This document shows positions 23,134 through 36,100 of a stretch of DNA of 64,000 bases, one piece after another. The stretch spans positions 38,785 to 102,784 of the forward strand of contig MU619344.1 of assembly GCA_025201805.1 (NCBI GenBank), read 5' to 3'. Numbering within the stretch: position 1 is the first letter of the stretch; every line of letters starts with the position of its first letter. Source of the stretch: Parasitella parasitica. Lineage: Eukaryota; Mucoromycota; Mucoromycetes; Mucorales; Mucoraceae. The notes below the pieces were generated by a model. That model was not told the origin of the DNA and did no database searches. It saw only the letters and a list, made by a program, of their open reading frames with translations. A program made the position numbers and the translations under genes.

Positions 23134-24327
23134 TTAGAATAATGAGCTAGAGACCACAGAGTTGAGGACGCTACTAGAAGAGGTTGATGCAGGAGATGAA
23201 GGTGTAGAGGCAGAGAAGAAGGACGAGCCAAAAGAGGCCAATGTTTGATTTAATGCAGCCATGTGAGAGTGCTCAATGTGATATTTAAGACCATTCAAGT
23301 TCTTGTAACGTTTGCCACATTCACCGATAGTGCATTGATAGGGCTTAGAAGCGATACTGTCACTGTCATCGTCGAGAAGGTTGCAATGACCATGTTGGTT
23401 ATGATATTTGAGTCCATTGGGATTCTTGTACGCTTTGTCACAGCCAGAAACGGGACATTTGTAAGGTTTGTCAGCGTTGGCATCTACAATGGCGTAAATT
23501 AGCAGCTATTCAAACATGACATCAATTGTATAACTTACTTGTGTTGGCAGAGGCCAATAAAGCGCCAGCTTGTGCAAGGAAGTCCTCATCAGACATCATG
23601 GGTGTGGGAAGATCACCATTAAAAGAGGAAGCTAAAGCTATTTTTTTGGCTGCAGATTGAGTTAGCAGATCCAAAGCGGAAGGGCTGTAGGATCTCTTTT
23701 TGCCACTTGATTTTTTAACTGGCTCTTCATCTTCGACAACAGCAGTAGTTGCAGCAGTTGCAATTGAGCAAGACGAGGCGGGCAATGAAGACTGGGATGA
23801 CGATGAGGTAGCATTATAAAGATCAGAGAGGTAGGCGGCAGCTCTCTTCTTAATAGTGTCGATGTTTGAGAGGCTTAATTCACTGTCGTCCAACAAGGGA
23901 CTGTTGGGAGCAGTGCTGGAATCACAGCTAGGAAGAGAGGCAAATGAAAGAGAAGGCGACCATGAGTTCTCTGATTCATCATCAAATAAGCTGTTTTCGT
24001 CGTCTTCCAAGCGTACGTGACACTCTTCATAATGCTGTAAGAGATCATGAAGGTCGTTCAAGATGAGACCACAGCAAGCAAAATCACGACAAAAAGAGGC
24101 CTCCAAATCCTTTGATTCAAATGCATCTTTGATGTCGTTTTGAGGGACACAAAGCTGAAAATCATAGGTGCTATTAAGCAATAAGCGCGTTAGATTTCAT
24201 GTGTCAAATCAAGCCCAATTGATCAGTAGTCAATTAATCACTATACTCACTCAAAATTGATGTCTTGCTTTGGAACTGTGATAGTGCTCATGCGGCGAAT
24301 GGAGGTGTATTCAACAGGAACAGGCAT
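23134..24327 (-). CDS. Sfp1-like C2H2 zinc-finger transcription factor
   Basis: This is a probable nuclear regulator of growth and ribosome-biogenesis genes, by family. The three exons are 24251-24327, 23539-24170 and 23134-23483, joined in frame to 352 aa. An N-terminal atypical finger reads FACCGLILNDLHDLLQHYEECH. The C-terminal pair reads YKCPVSGCDKAYKNPNGLKYH...H and YQCTIGECGKRYKNLNGLKYH...H. The KAYKN.NGLKYH signature is that of yeast Sfp1 and related split-finger proteins. The middle is acidic and Ser-rich, with a basic KKSSGKKRSYSP segment that could be a nuclear localisation signal. The 5' leader (24330-24380) is CT-rich. Target genes are inferred from the family only. Confidence 0.9.
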
Positions 24328-25969
24328 GGTTGTTTTTAGTAAGAGAGATGAGCAGAGAGAGAGAGAAGAAAAGAAAGAAAAGCGTGTTATTACAAAAGCA
24401 ATATTTGGGAATTGGAAGAGCCCTTTTTATATTTGAGAGGGTTTTTGTTTAAGAATCCCGCTCCCTTGTCTTGTGCAACCAGACACCCTCTTTCTCTCTC
24501 TCCGTCCTAAAAGCTTGTTTTTTCAACAAACGATTTGAGACAAGAGATTGCTTTTTGCACTGTACGATTTAAGCGGGAATCAACCCCACCGTTCAAGACA
24601 AGAAAAATAGCACACCCCATATATATGCAATGTCTATAATACCTTTGTTAGCAATAAAATGCACTGGCAACATTTTCCATGTGCTTAGTTGATGTGGTAT
24701 GTCGAACCACTTTTTTTTGTTTTCTTCTATTCAGAAGCTTGTCATATAGTCTATATAGTAGTTGTATATTTTTTACAGCCTCTTCAGCCCGCCGTTTTTT
24801 TGATTGTTATATTTTGGTGGATGTTATGTGTGTAATCTGTACCCTTCTTCACCCCCTTTCTTTTTCATGTTACTCCTTGTTATGTTTGATGTACAAACAG
24901 ACAATAACATTCTATCAGTTCATTTATGCTTCTCGGTAGCGTCCGACCAGTATACGCATATACACCCTATAGGCATAATATAGCATGACATCATGTAGCT
25001 TGCTGGATTCCATAAGCTTACTACATTTGCTATCAATATCGTATGAAAAGGTAGACAAATCCCAAATAATAAAATAACCGAACTTCCGAGCTATTGCGCT
25101 CTGAGTTACACATAACCGTATTTTATTAGTAACATGGTACAGATCGTACTAAATATCAAAATGTATGTGACATTTGTATTTTGGGAACCACACATGAACT
25201 TCATGTCTGTTTTTCTAAAAACTGATTATTTCTTCTTCTTTCAACAAAGGGGATCGGCAATACCAAATCGAGGATTGCAGACGATGTCATGTTGTGAAGT
25301 GAATTGGCGCCACTTTTAGTTCTCAATTCATATTCACCCTCTTGAGCAATGATCGGATTAGTTTATTTTGCATTATTCTATAGGCGATTTGAATTGCCTT
25401 GCTATAATAAGCACAAGCTCTCCTCAGTTGACTGTGCGCTCTATTGTAAAATATATACCAACACCATTTCAGAAGGTCTTTATTATTGGGCCGTATAGTA
25501 TCGAGTGTTATGTATATAAACAAATAAACAAAGAAATATCCTATTTCCCAGATTAGTGGTAATAATAGATTGTTCTCTCTCTCGCTTTCACACACACACT
25601 CAAGTAAAACATCATGGCAGAGATAGATTGATACGTTGCTTGCTTGCAAGATCCCTTATTTTTGCTTGAATCACCGACCCCCCATGAAACATTGATTTTT
25701 GTCCAAGATATATGAAAATAGAGGGATATGTAATGTAATGCAAAGGCACAATGTATGCATTTCTTTGTGTTTGTTATGACCCGGTGATTTGATGTGCTCA
25801 CATGAGGATTGTTTTCATTATAATATATCAATTGTCATCAGTGTCAAATCAACCGTTTGAAGTGACGGCAAGTGTGTCTAGTTGTCTATTGTGCCCAGTA
25901 CTAGCCTTGTACAGCATTCCGTCGTCCGTTTTTTCCATTTTTTGCAACGTAACCAATAGCACTGTCAAC
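24328..25969. other. Intergenic region between divergent genes
   Basis: This is the shared upstream region of the Sfp1-like gene (-) and Gemin7 (+). The first 60 bp is a GA/CT tract belonging to the Sfp1 leader. A second short CT/CA tract lies at 25570-25605. I see no additional gene. Confidence 0.45.
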
Positions 25970-26233
25970 ATGTCAGAAGCAAACGACAAACTAAGAGATC
26001 GTTACCTGCAGTTGTGGTTAAATGTTGTTCAATATAAGCCGCAAGCAACCATACATTTGCATGGCAATTCAACTGTGCATGCTAAGCTGTATTCCACAGA
26101 TAGCGAAAACAATAGGTTTAGAGTCGATGAGTTGAAATCACCGCTTGGCACATACGACAGAGCCATTATTCGAGGAAGTGACATTAATCTGATTGAATGG
26201 CCCGTTAATAATACATCTTACGATTCAATTTGA
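25970..26233 (+). CDS. Gemin7-like SMN-complex protein
   Basis: Gemin7 is an Sm-fold subunit of the SMN complex, which loads Sm rings onto spliceosomal snRNAs. The single-exon product is 87 aa from the ATG at 25970. The frame stays open upstream, but this ATG precedes the conserved part. The pattern LRDRYLQLWLNVV...ATIHLHGNSTVHAKL...VDELKSPLGTYDRAIIRGSDI matches the Gemin7 Sm-like domain. In animals this reads LRxRYL...FTLHE...LQTPxGVQxEALLRCSDI. No basic tail is present. Gemin7 is missing from common yeasts, so its presence fits an intron-rich early-diverging fungus. Confidence 0.85.
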   Translation: MSEANDKLRDRYLQLWLNVVQYKPQATIHLHGNSTVHAKLYSTDSENNRFRVDELKSPLGTYDRAIIRGSDINLIEWPVNNTSYDSI

Positions 26234-29200
26234 CTACATCAGAGAAAATACTAAACAGAATTTGCCAGCCAGGTATTACCGAGACCCTGATAATCTCGCG
26301 AAAACTCATCATATTTCACAAATAAAAACTCCTTAATACATTTCTACTATCTGATAATTTATTATATACAAGTGGGCCCTGTTAATCCCAACTGCTAATT
26401 ATATTATCTTTAAGATATTTATTATAAAACCCTTTAATTTTGTGTATTCTGGTCCTACAAGGCAATTATTCGGCTATTAAACTCAAATTTTTGAAACGGC
26501 TAAATCCATTACATGGAAAATATAGCTATTATAATATATCCACTAACCAAAGATAAATATTGAAATAAACTTTGTTAAATGTTGGATAAAATATTCAGTA
26601 AACCTTTTTCATTAAAAGTGAGGTGATTTTCAGGGAAAGAAAATTCTAAACTAGACACTATTTTTTAGCTAAATTATCGTGGAAAAAAAACAAAAGTATT
26701 CTATGGTTACATCTCTCCTCCCTCGGTATCGTCTGGATTAATTTAATAAATGATTGACTATCCATGTAGCTGCGCCAGTTAGATTTTATACTATTACCAA
26801 GCTATTGATCGGGGGACAAAAGCAAGTTTCACCGTAATAGCTTAGGAGACGCCATTGATCAACCTAAAAAAAAACCAATATCATTAAGGGTTTGATGAAC
26901 CTGATATTTCAATAATCCCCCTCCCCACTGTTAGCCTTCCAACCTATTTTTTCGTTTAAATTAAAAGTAGCATATGGCTTTACATTACCTCCATCCCCAA
27001 TTTTCTTCAGCCTAAATACTTCTTTCGTCTTTGCACAAACTCAATGTTCAATGTTACACCGGTAGTTGTCAATTATCGAATTTTGCTTCAGACTACATAG
27101 AAACTTTCATTGCATAATCCTGATGGCACTATTTGCAAGATTTACTATTTGTGATGTATTAGTGTCGACAATTAGCTTGAATAGCAAGATAGGCCCTGTA
27201 AAACGAGAAAATGATTTTTTCATCAAGTAAGCAAAATGAACAATAATTTCTTTTACGAAAATTACCAGGGTAATATTGTGGATGAGCAAGGAAATGAGAC
27301 TATGAATTTGGAGAAGGGAGTTGGTCCTTTCAATCTAATAATCTCAATGATATTAGCTCAGTATGCTTTCCTGCTGAACTCATAGAAAACCTTAATGTTA
27401 TAATGGAAGAAGCAGCTGAAGAATTGTCGATAGAAGTAGCAGCTGGTAGGAAACATAACATCAATTCCGACAACCCTAAGGCTGTTTTCTATTACTTTAA
27501 TATATAATCAAGCTGTGGGAGATCGCATATTGTCCAAGTCGAAATTGACACAGGACAAATATGGGTAAAGCGATTCAAAGAAGACCTCTAGTAGAATTTC
27601 TATATGACAAGCAAACGAATAAGGTCAACCGATTGGCCTCGCAACTTCTAGGACTGATAAGTCTCCTGAACTAACCAATTTGTATATTGCAGAGGCTTTA
27701 GGGCAGTATATAGTCCTTCATAGTCTCCAGAAATCCAATTGAAAGCTTTTGGTTAATCCTCAAAGATACATTTAAACGAGTTATACTTGCTAATTCAGAA
27801 GACTTCAAAACAAAAATTGCCGAAGCGAGCGAAAGAATCAGCAAAAAAAATTTCATAACATAAAGCAAATGCTTATTTTCAACAGGTTTTCTTAAAAAAA
27901 CGAGAGGTTAGAATAGCTGCTGTGTAACAACACATGTTTCCTTAAACTGAGATGATTACATTGTGTACTGCATAAAAAAGAAGTGAGCTTTTTTCTCACA
28001 TTTTGCAGTTGAAACTGGTTCTCTACGACATGTCAACAACAGACAGAGTTGAACACATCTAGTCTCTGTCTTTGACGCAATTTATATACCATTTCCTGTC
28101 ATGTCTCAAATCAAGCTGTCCCAGGCTTAATGGAAATCGGTAACTTTTCTGAACGTCTAGCTATGAATTCTGAAGTCAAGAATTCAATCAAGGTTCTTGT
28201 GACTCTAATAAGTGCAACCCTCACCAGTCTCTTCTGTTCCCTGAGGTCCATTGCGCATAGTTTGTGCATTTACAACCGATTCAGTCGATTACTTTTTGTT
28301 TCATGGCAAAAGACCATTTATGAATTCCTCTGGCCTACGGTTAGCATAGAAGATATTCACTAATCAGTCCTTGCCCTCAATTTTTACAGCATTCGATGTG
28401 GCATTTATCCTCTAATAAATGTGTTCATGATTTCCCGAATTTGGTGGCAAAAAAAAACAGTGCTACAGATCAAAATTTTGCACATTTTGTATTAAATAAC
28501 TGCCTGTGCGAATATTTTTTGTACTAATAATTTTTGGAAACAGTGCATTTAACATACTTTAACATTATCACCATTCTAAGAAAAAATAAAACATGCACAT
28601 ATATTAATATTCACGAATATTGTTCTTTTGTTGCTTGATTAGAGAGTAGAAATATCTATTACCAAGTAAATTGCCATCTTGCTCCATTACATCAAGTAAT
28701 TCATATATAAATTTGATGCGATGTGATGTGGAAGACTTTTTTACTTCCTCGTCTAATCCATTCTATTCCCATTTCTAACCTTTATTTGTCTTGCGGCCTT
28801 TTGTCTTCGATTTACTTCTCAATGTGACATGCCCAGTTTTTTTTCATGTTGGCTTTATCGATGAGCAACTGATTCAAATGTCGTCAAATCGAGAGTTATT
28901 TCCATTTATGTACTTTTCCTACCATCTTTGGATCAATTGAAATCTCGACTAGGTTGAATCTTGCAGCCAGTTGTCAGGGCCAATATCAGGCAAATATGCC
29001 CTTTTTGTATATTGTTTCAGGAAACTGCAGATTAATTACCTCGACCTCGTCAGCCTTAAAGGTGACAAATCGTTTTGTACACTACCCTTTGCCCTCCGTA
29101 TCAGCCTAGTTCCATCTGGTGCATGCACCACCACAGCTCTTATGTCGATTGGTAGAGAAATCAATTTTCATACATCCTCAAACCATTTAATGTGCGGTTG

Positions 29201-30085
29201 CACGGCCATCACATGTACGTAGACGTGTTTCCATAATTTGCTAAAAGGTATTAAAACACTATATTTTTGGCATGGTGCTATCACTCTGCTACATTCATGC
29301 GAATTCAGATGAACTTCTAAAGCCATTTTGCATTGAATTCGAACTCTTGGAGTCTCACACCCAAAATAATGTATTTGGCTGTGATACTTCTTATACTTCC
29401 ATTGCCTTCTCTAGACTATTAATTCCCCTTTTTTACTGTCCATAGTTCAATCGTTCCGTGTTCTGTCCAGAGATCGTTTTACACTCTCATCAGCTAGACT
29501 AATACAATTTTCTATACTCACAAATGCTCGGAAAGGGATTAATGTCATCAGCAAAAATGATTGACACCATAATGCGAATCAATGATGTAATAAAAAAAAC
29601 AAGCAAGTACATGGTGCTTGTTTAGTATTATCCTCTTATCTGGATTAGGATCATATCCCGCTTGTTCTATCTACTTTTCTGGGCTCGTGCCTTGTTATTG
29701 AAACAAATAAAATTCTGGGAAGGCCCATTTGTTGCGAAGAAAAGCAATATATCTAATAAATTAGTGTATCATATTGTATAGATTGCAGTTATACCTTTAT
29801 TTTAAGGTGGAAAGCTTAATTGATAGACACAACGCTTAAGTATTTTAGCAGTTTACTTTCTTCCGAGAGCGTTTGCTGCAAGTGCCTGAAGGCAGAACAC
29901 ACAACGCCCCCGCGGAAAAATGCAAACCAGGCGGAAAAAGAGTATAAAATCCCCCACTTTGCTAATAAAACATTTTTCTCTTTTTATCTCTTCATGCTAC
30001 TTTCTTTTATATACTTGATCCTCTGATACTTGGTTGATATCCCGAAAACCAGTTCAATTGAAACCGGTACAGCAAACTAGCAAAA
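26234..30085. other. Gene desert with transposon debris
   Basis: No intact gene was found in 3.85 kb. Stretches at 27340-27870 retain pieces of a Tc1/mariner-like transposase (separate entry). The remainder is AT-rich, with short open frames on both strands that show no family signature. The final ~150 bp carries a TATA-like AGTATAAAA (29940-29948) that probably serves the gene starting at 30086. Confidence 0.45.
27340..27863 (+). pseudogene. Decayed Tc1/mariner-type transposase fragment
   Basis: At 27732-27863 one frame reads NPIESFWLILKDTFKR and continues to a stop. This is the typical C-terminal block of Tc1/mariner DDE transposases, where the Glu of NPIE is a catalytic residue. A two-base slip separates it from the expected preceding SPE. 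Upstream, fragments KAVFYYF (about 27478), KLWEIAYC (about 27510) and VKRFKEDL (about 27565) resemble the N-terminal helix-turn-helix of the same family, but lie in different frames with stops. No terminal repeats were identified. It is non-functional. Confidence 0.45.
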
Positions 30086-31431
30086 ATGGATCCCAATAAA
30101 GAACCTCCAAAAGGAGCACCTAAAATTTCTAAAATAAAAAGCATTTTAACCAGAAGGTAAATATGTTTGAATTCAATGTATAGCAAGTAACGTATTAAAT
30201 CTCTTGCAGTTCCTCTTTTGTCAGCTTTCCCAAGTCGTTTTCGCGAGTAAAGCACCGTATGACCTCCAGACAAGGCACCCCACCACCTGAAGCTTCGGCG
30301 TCAGCAGGAAATAATCGTGCTGCAGTTGCTCACAACATGCCCAGCGAAGATCAACCAGCAGATGTTCCCAATGCGGCTAATCAAGATTACGGATCAAGTG
30401 ACTTCAATAGGTCTAATATCGACACTAAGAATGATGGTACTAATGAAGATGACCAAGACGAAAACTTGGAAAACCATCTTGCCACTACAAATAATTATTC
30501 TCGATCTCCATTTTCGTTTTCAGTACCCGGCGTCATACCTATTGATAATAATGAGAGCTTCAAAGAATTCGTCAACTCTACTGATAATACGAATTCTCCT
30601 GAACCTTTGGGTACTTATTCCTCAGCCCAATTGGTTAGCCAGGCTAGGCCACAACCGCTGATTAAAGTCGAAGTTACCTCATGCGTCGACGACAAGCAAG
30701 AGGAATCCTACAATGTCAATGATGACAAGCATTTGATTGCTCTCTGGAACAAAAGATCTCCAGCTGAAGTCCATCTTTCACTCTTGGAAGACAGTGACGA
30801 CAAGCAAGATGGAAACAAAGAATCTCTAGCCAAAGTCCATCCTTCACTCTTGGAAGGCAGTGACGACAAGCAAGATGGTGATCAAGAAGAATCCTGCAAT
30901 GACAATCATGACAAATACTCGATTGCTCTCTGGAACCAGGAATCCCCAGCTGAAGTCCATCCTTCACTCTTGGAAGGTAGTGACGACAAGCAACATAGCG
31001 ATCAAAAAGAATCCTGCAATGTCAATGATAACAAGTACTCAATTGCTGGTGACAACAAAAACAGCAAGGTGGAATGCAGTATTGCCAACAATATGAAAGC
31101 GTCTTGTAGCATTCTTTCCTCAGATCAAGGACTCCAATCACCAGTTTCAGTTGCAATTGAACATGCTAGCGATATCGGGTCTCAAGCATCAATTTCAGCA
31201 GTCAGTGTATTGATCGCTAGTGACAACAATGACAGCAACGTGGAATACAGCAATACCAACAATTTGAAAGCATCTTGTAGCTCTCTTTTCTTAGACCAAG
31301 GGCTCCAATCACCGGCCTCAGCTACAATTGGACATACCTCGTCAATTGCATTGTCGCCACCTGGTAGCAAATCAACTTCAAACAATTTGACAGTACCCGC
31401 AAAGGGCAAAAAGCGTTGCAAGCTCACTTGA
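30086..31431 (+). CDS. Unrecognised Ser/Asp-rich repeat protein
   Basis: There are two exons, 30086-30156 and 30210-31431 (AG|GTAAAT...TTGCAG|T), giving 430 aa. The start MDPNKEPPKGAPKISKIKS is followed by a basic segment and then a long low-complexity acidic region. Residues from about 160 to 290 contain three to four imperfect repeats of the form [P/K]AEVH.SLLEGSDDKQ...ESCN.N..KYSIALWN. A second repeat pair, with NNxKASCSxLxxDQGLQSP in each, follows. No known domain is visible and composition suggests disorder. Just past the stop, an open frame continues in another phase (to 31655) with a basic end (LGKRKQEFEAKHTKRFRPLL). Either a 59-nt intron at 31364-31422 joins it to this gene or a frameshift has occurred, so the 3' end is uncertain. 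Confidence 0.55.
30690..31045 (+). repeat. Imperfect in-frame tandem repeats
   Basis: About three to four diverged coding repeats of roughly 60-120 bp lie here. Each contains a version of 'aagtccatccttcactcttg' followed by 'gacgacaagcaa'. They keep the reading frame open, suggesting recent expansion within a coding sequence. Confidence 0.7.
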
Positions 31432-33182
31432 AGACGAAAATACCAAAAAAAGATGGCTCAGACTCCGAATCTAGGAAGAAAACGTGTTACAATAGTACTC
31501 CTGTCACCCGTCTTGACTCTGTAGCTCAGAATTCAACTATAAACACTGCCATCATTCAAGAACCTGCTGCTCTCGCCACTACCAAATCCATGCTTGGAAA
31601 AAGAAAGCAAGAATTTGAAGCTAAACACACGAAAAGATTTCGACCCCTTTTATAAAAATTATCAAGGGCTAAAGCAATTCCTCAACATTTGATTGAGTAA
31701 ATTAAAGATTACTTCCAAACCAAAAATAATTAATATAGTATAGTAAATAATAACAGCTCTTCTGCACTTTATTGACTTGAAAGATGAAGAAACAATCTTC
31801 ATGTATTCCACTGCAGTGAGAATGCCTATTGCATGAGTCCATCAAAAAATGGCCGTTCGTTGTTGACATCCTACATCTTAATAGAGATTGAACAGCTCAG
31901 TATATTGTGTTCCTTGATGTTCCTGAACTGCTGAAATACTTTGTATCTTGTACTTCATCAAACTTTCATAGAGTACCATGCCTTTTTTTTTTTTTTAACG
32001 TGCAAAGTTTGGGATCTTGGTTGAGCATCTCGTGCAGTCAACTATCTATTTGCTTACAACAGAGCTAAATCAATGTGATATAGAGGCATTTGATGCGAAA
32101 ATGGTTTATTGTATGTTTCACTAGTGGATATATACGGATACAATATATTAATTGATTTTAACAATGTTTCATAGTGGCATACAAGACATCCATCTCTATA
32201 CATTGACTCAAGATGTCGCACAATATTTATGTTCCCATCCCGGGTTCTAGTAAAGATATTCTATACACATATTTTAAATAGGTAGTAACTTTTGAGCAGT
32301 GTTATCTACTTTTAGTAACAATTTTGGTAATGAAATTTCAGTGGTTTTAGTGGTTCTTCGGCAGAGGAATTCGCTGCATATTGTGAAATAGGATTCTCGA
32401 TAGAAGAATACCGTAAAATAAAATTGAGCATTGATGCCAGAAAACAACACAATATATTGTAATGTTTCTATGCTTGAATTCGTAAGACCAATTCATTTTT
32501 TCGTTTTTCCTTTTTAGATTGAATGGTGGACCTTTGATAGAAGGATTGTTACCTTCTACTTGACTGCGTGTAATGAAGAGTGGCTTATATTCAACCTATA
32601 GGATCTATGAATCATAGACCCCAGAGTATACCACCAATAACATGGTCTGATACTTAAAAAAATGCTGGCCAACCTTGATGTTTTTGGACATACTTTGATA
32701 AAACATGCGGATAGACATGCCAAGATACATTGGAGCCAAGAATATATCAACATCTTTGACCTAATAGATTAAAGACTCACATTGTAGATGGATCTAAATT
32801 GAAGCGGATCCTCAATGTTGATGCAAAATTTTTTCGACCCAAAAAGTATAAAAAGAGGCCAAAAATTGAATCGATGAACTTTTCAGCATCCTTGGCTGAC
32901 AATTCCTGTATCACACTTTTTTTTTTTTTTTATAATAAAAACTTCTTTTTTTATTTTATTTTATAAAAACAATCTCAACTACACTTTGTGTTCCAAATCA
33001 AAACGCACGTGCCCTCTTAATATCCTTCAAACCAAGTTCCATTATTGTCATTTCTTTCTGTTGCATAGACCAGCAAAGTAAACTATGATGTGACATGTAA
33101 AATTTGAAATGACATGGCATGCTAATATCTTTCTTTCAGTTTCTCAATTATAATTTAAATCTATTTACTCAAACTAAAAAAA
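31432..33182. other. Intergenic region, URA2 promoter
   Basis: Apart from the possible 3' exon of the preceding gene (to 31655), I see no gene. The 300 bp before URA2 hold long T runs (32919-32932) and TATAATAAAA/TATAAAAAC stretches (32931-32970) that look like a poly(dT)-TATA promoter. Confidence 0.45.
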
Positions 33183-36100
33183 ATGGCATCTAATATTCCT
33201 TCTGTAACATCTGCTCCCATCAACTCTATCCTTGGTGCTCACATCACAGCTCCTGCTGCCAATGCCACACCTATTAGTCGTTCTCCTCGTTCTCCTACTG
33301 CTCCTCATCGCCCCGCTGCTGCCTTGGAGGATCCCAAGGATGTAACTACTGCTGCTTTTGTTTTAAAGGATGGAACTAGTTTCCAGGGTATTTCCTTCGG
33401 TTCTGAATCAAAGAGTATTTCCGGTGAATGTGTCTTCCAAACAGGTAAGGACTTTGGAGAATGTGGGGTTAGGAATTATCAGTGGGAGAAGGGAGGGGAG
33501 AATGAATTTTATTTTCGTTCCTGCATGGTTAGACTCCCAGTGTGTTTTGCCTGGTGAGGGCGACAGTGTTTTGAGGCGGATTCTGATGCTTCCATAAACG
33601 TTTTAGGTATGGTTGGATATCCTGAATCTTTGACCGATCCCTCTTACAGAGGCCAGATTTTGGTTGTTACTTTCCCCTTGGTTGGTAACTATGGTGTTCC
33701 CTCTCGTACTGAAATGGACGAGTTGTTGAAGGACCTTCCCAAGAGATTTGAGTCCAATCAGATCCATATTGCTGGTTTGATTGTTGGAAGCTATTCTCCT
33801 GACTACTCTCATTACCTTGCCGAGTCATCTCTTTCCACTTGGTTAAAGGAAAATGATGTTCCTGCTCTCTACGGTATTGATACTCGTGCCATGACCAAGA
33901 AGATCAGAGATCAGGGTGTTACGCTGGCCAAGATTTTGTTCCCCAAAAAATCTACTGGCCTTGATAATGCCGCATCCATTCTCGGTCTCTCAAACACCAA
34001 AGAGGAGCCAGTCTCTGATAACGAACGTTGGATGAAGTCCTATGACAATGTTGATTGGGTTGACCCTAACGAACGTAATTTGGTTGCTGAAGTCTCCATC
34101 AAAGAAGCCAAGGTCTACTATCCTGACCCAGCTAATGCCATCAAAACACCCTCTGGCCGCACTATGCGTGTTATAGCTGTTGATATTGGTATGAAGTACA
34201 ACCAAATCCGCTGTTTCGTTTACCGTGGCGTTGAACTCAAGGTTGTCCCTTGGGATTATGATTTCAATGCTGAACCCGCCGACACTTATGATGGTCTATT
34301 TCTTTCTAACGGTCCCGGTGACCCTACTACTATCAGCGTCACTGTAGAAAGAGTCCGTGAATACATCAAGAACATCAAGAAGCCTATCTTTGGTATTTGT
34401 TTGGGCCACCAGGTGATGGCTCTTGCCGCTGGTGCTCAAACTCTCAAAATGAAGTACGGTAATCGTGGCCACAACATTCCTTGTACCAACATGATCTCTG
34501 GTCGCTGTTATATTACATCTCAAAATCATGGTTATGCTGTCGATGCCACTACTCTCCCCGAGAATTTTGACGAGCTCTTTGTCAATGCCAACGACGGTTC
34601 TAATGAAGGTTTGATTCACAAGACTTTGCCCATCTTCTCTGTGCAATTCCATCCTGAATCTACCCCTGGCCCTCGCGATACTGAATTCTTATTTGATGTC
34701 TTTATCAGCAATATCAAGGAATGTCTTGAGAGGAATACACTGGCTCCCGTTCAAATGCCTGGTGGTACAAAGGCCGAAAACATCAAGAGAAACCCCCGTG
34801 TTCACGTAAACAAAGTTCTCGTTTTGGGTTCTGGTGGTTTATCCATTGGTCAAGCTGGTGAATTTGATTATTCTGGTTCTCAAGCCATCAAGGCTCTGAA
34901 GGAAGAGGGTATTTATACTATCCTGATCAATCCCAATATTGCTACTATCCAAACCTCCAAGGGCTTGGCAGACAAGGTCTACTTCTTGCCTGTCACTCCT
35001 GATTTTGTTCGTAAGGTTATTGAATTTGAGAAGCCTGATGGTATTTATGTTACTTTTGGTGGTCAAACTGCCTTGAGTGTCGGTATTGCTCTCAAAGACG
35101 AATTTGAAGGCCTTGGCGTCAAGGTTCTTGGTACTCAAATTGACACTGTCATTACCACTGAAGATCGTGATCTGTTTGCTCAAGCCTTGTTTGAAATCAA
35201 TGAAAAGTGTGCTCAATCTGCGTCTGCCGTTACTGTAGATGAAGCTGTCGCTGCTGCCAAGGAAATTGGGTATCCTGTTATCTGTCGTGCTGCCTATGCT
35301 CTTGGTGGTCTTGGCTCTGGCTTCGCTGACAACGAAAAGGAACTAGTTGCACTCTGTAACAAGGCATTTGCCACTTCTCCCCAAGTTTTGGTTGAAAAAT
35401 CCATGAAGGGCTGGAAGGAAATTGAGTATGAAGTTGTCCGTGATTGCCAAGATAACTGCATTACGGTCTGTAACATGGAGAACTTTGATCCGCTTGGTAT
35501 TCATACTGGTGATTCCATTGTCGTTGCTCCCTCTCAGACTCTTTCTGATGAAGACTACAACATGCTTCGTACGACAGCTGTTAATGTTATTCGTCATTTG
35601 GGCGTTGTTGGTGAATGCAACATTCAATACGCTTTGAATCCTTTCTCCAAGGAATACTGTATTATCGAAGTCAACGCTCGTCTCTCTCGTTCCTCTGCTC
35701 TTGCGTCTAAGGCTACTGGTTACCCTCTTGCCTTTGTTGCTGCCAAGCTTGGTTTAGGTATTCCTTTGAATGAAGTTTCCAACAGCGTCACCAAGGTCAC
35801 TTGTGCCTGTTTCGAACCATCTCTTGATTATGTCGTTGTCAAAATTCCTCGTTGGGATCTGAAAAAGTTCAACCGTGTCAGCACTGCTCTTTCTTCATCC
35901 ATGAAGTCTGTTGGTGAAGTTATGGCTATTGGTCGCACCTTTGAAGAAACTATGCAAAAGGCTATTCGTGCTATCGACTACAATCTTGTTGGTTTCGATT
36001 CTGTAAGTACATGCAAGATAATTTAATGCCAAACTGTCCTAACTTGTGTATGCACTAGTCTGATCTTATCAAGGATGAAGACCTCGACTATGAGCTTACT

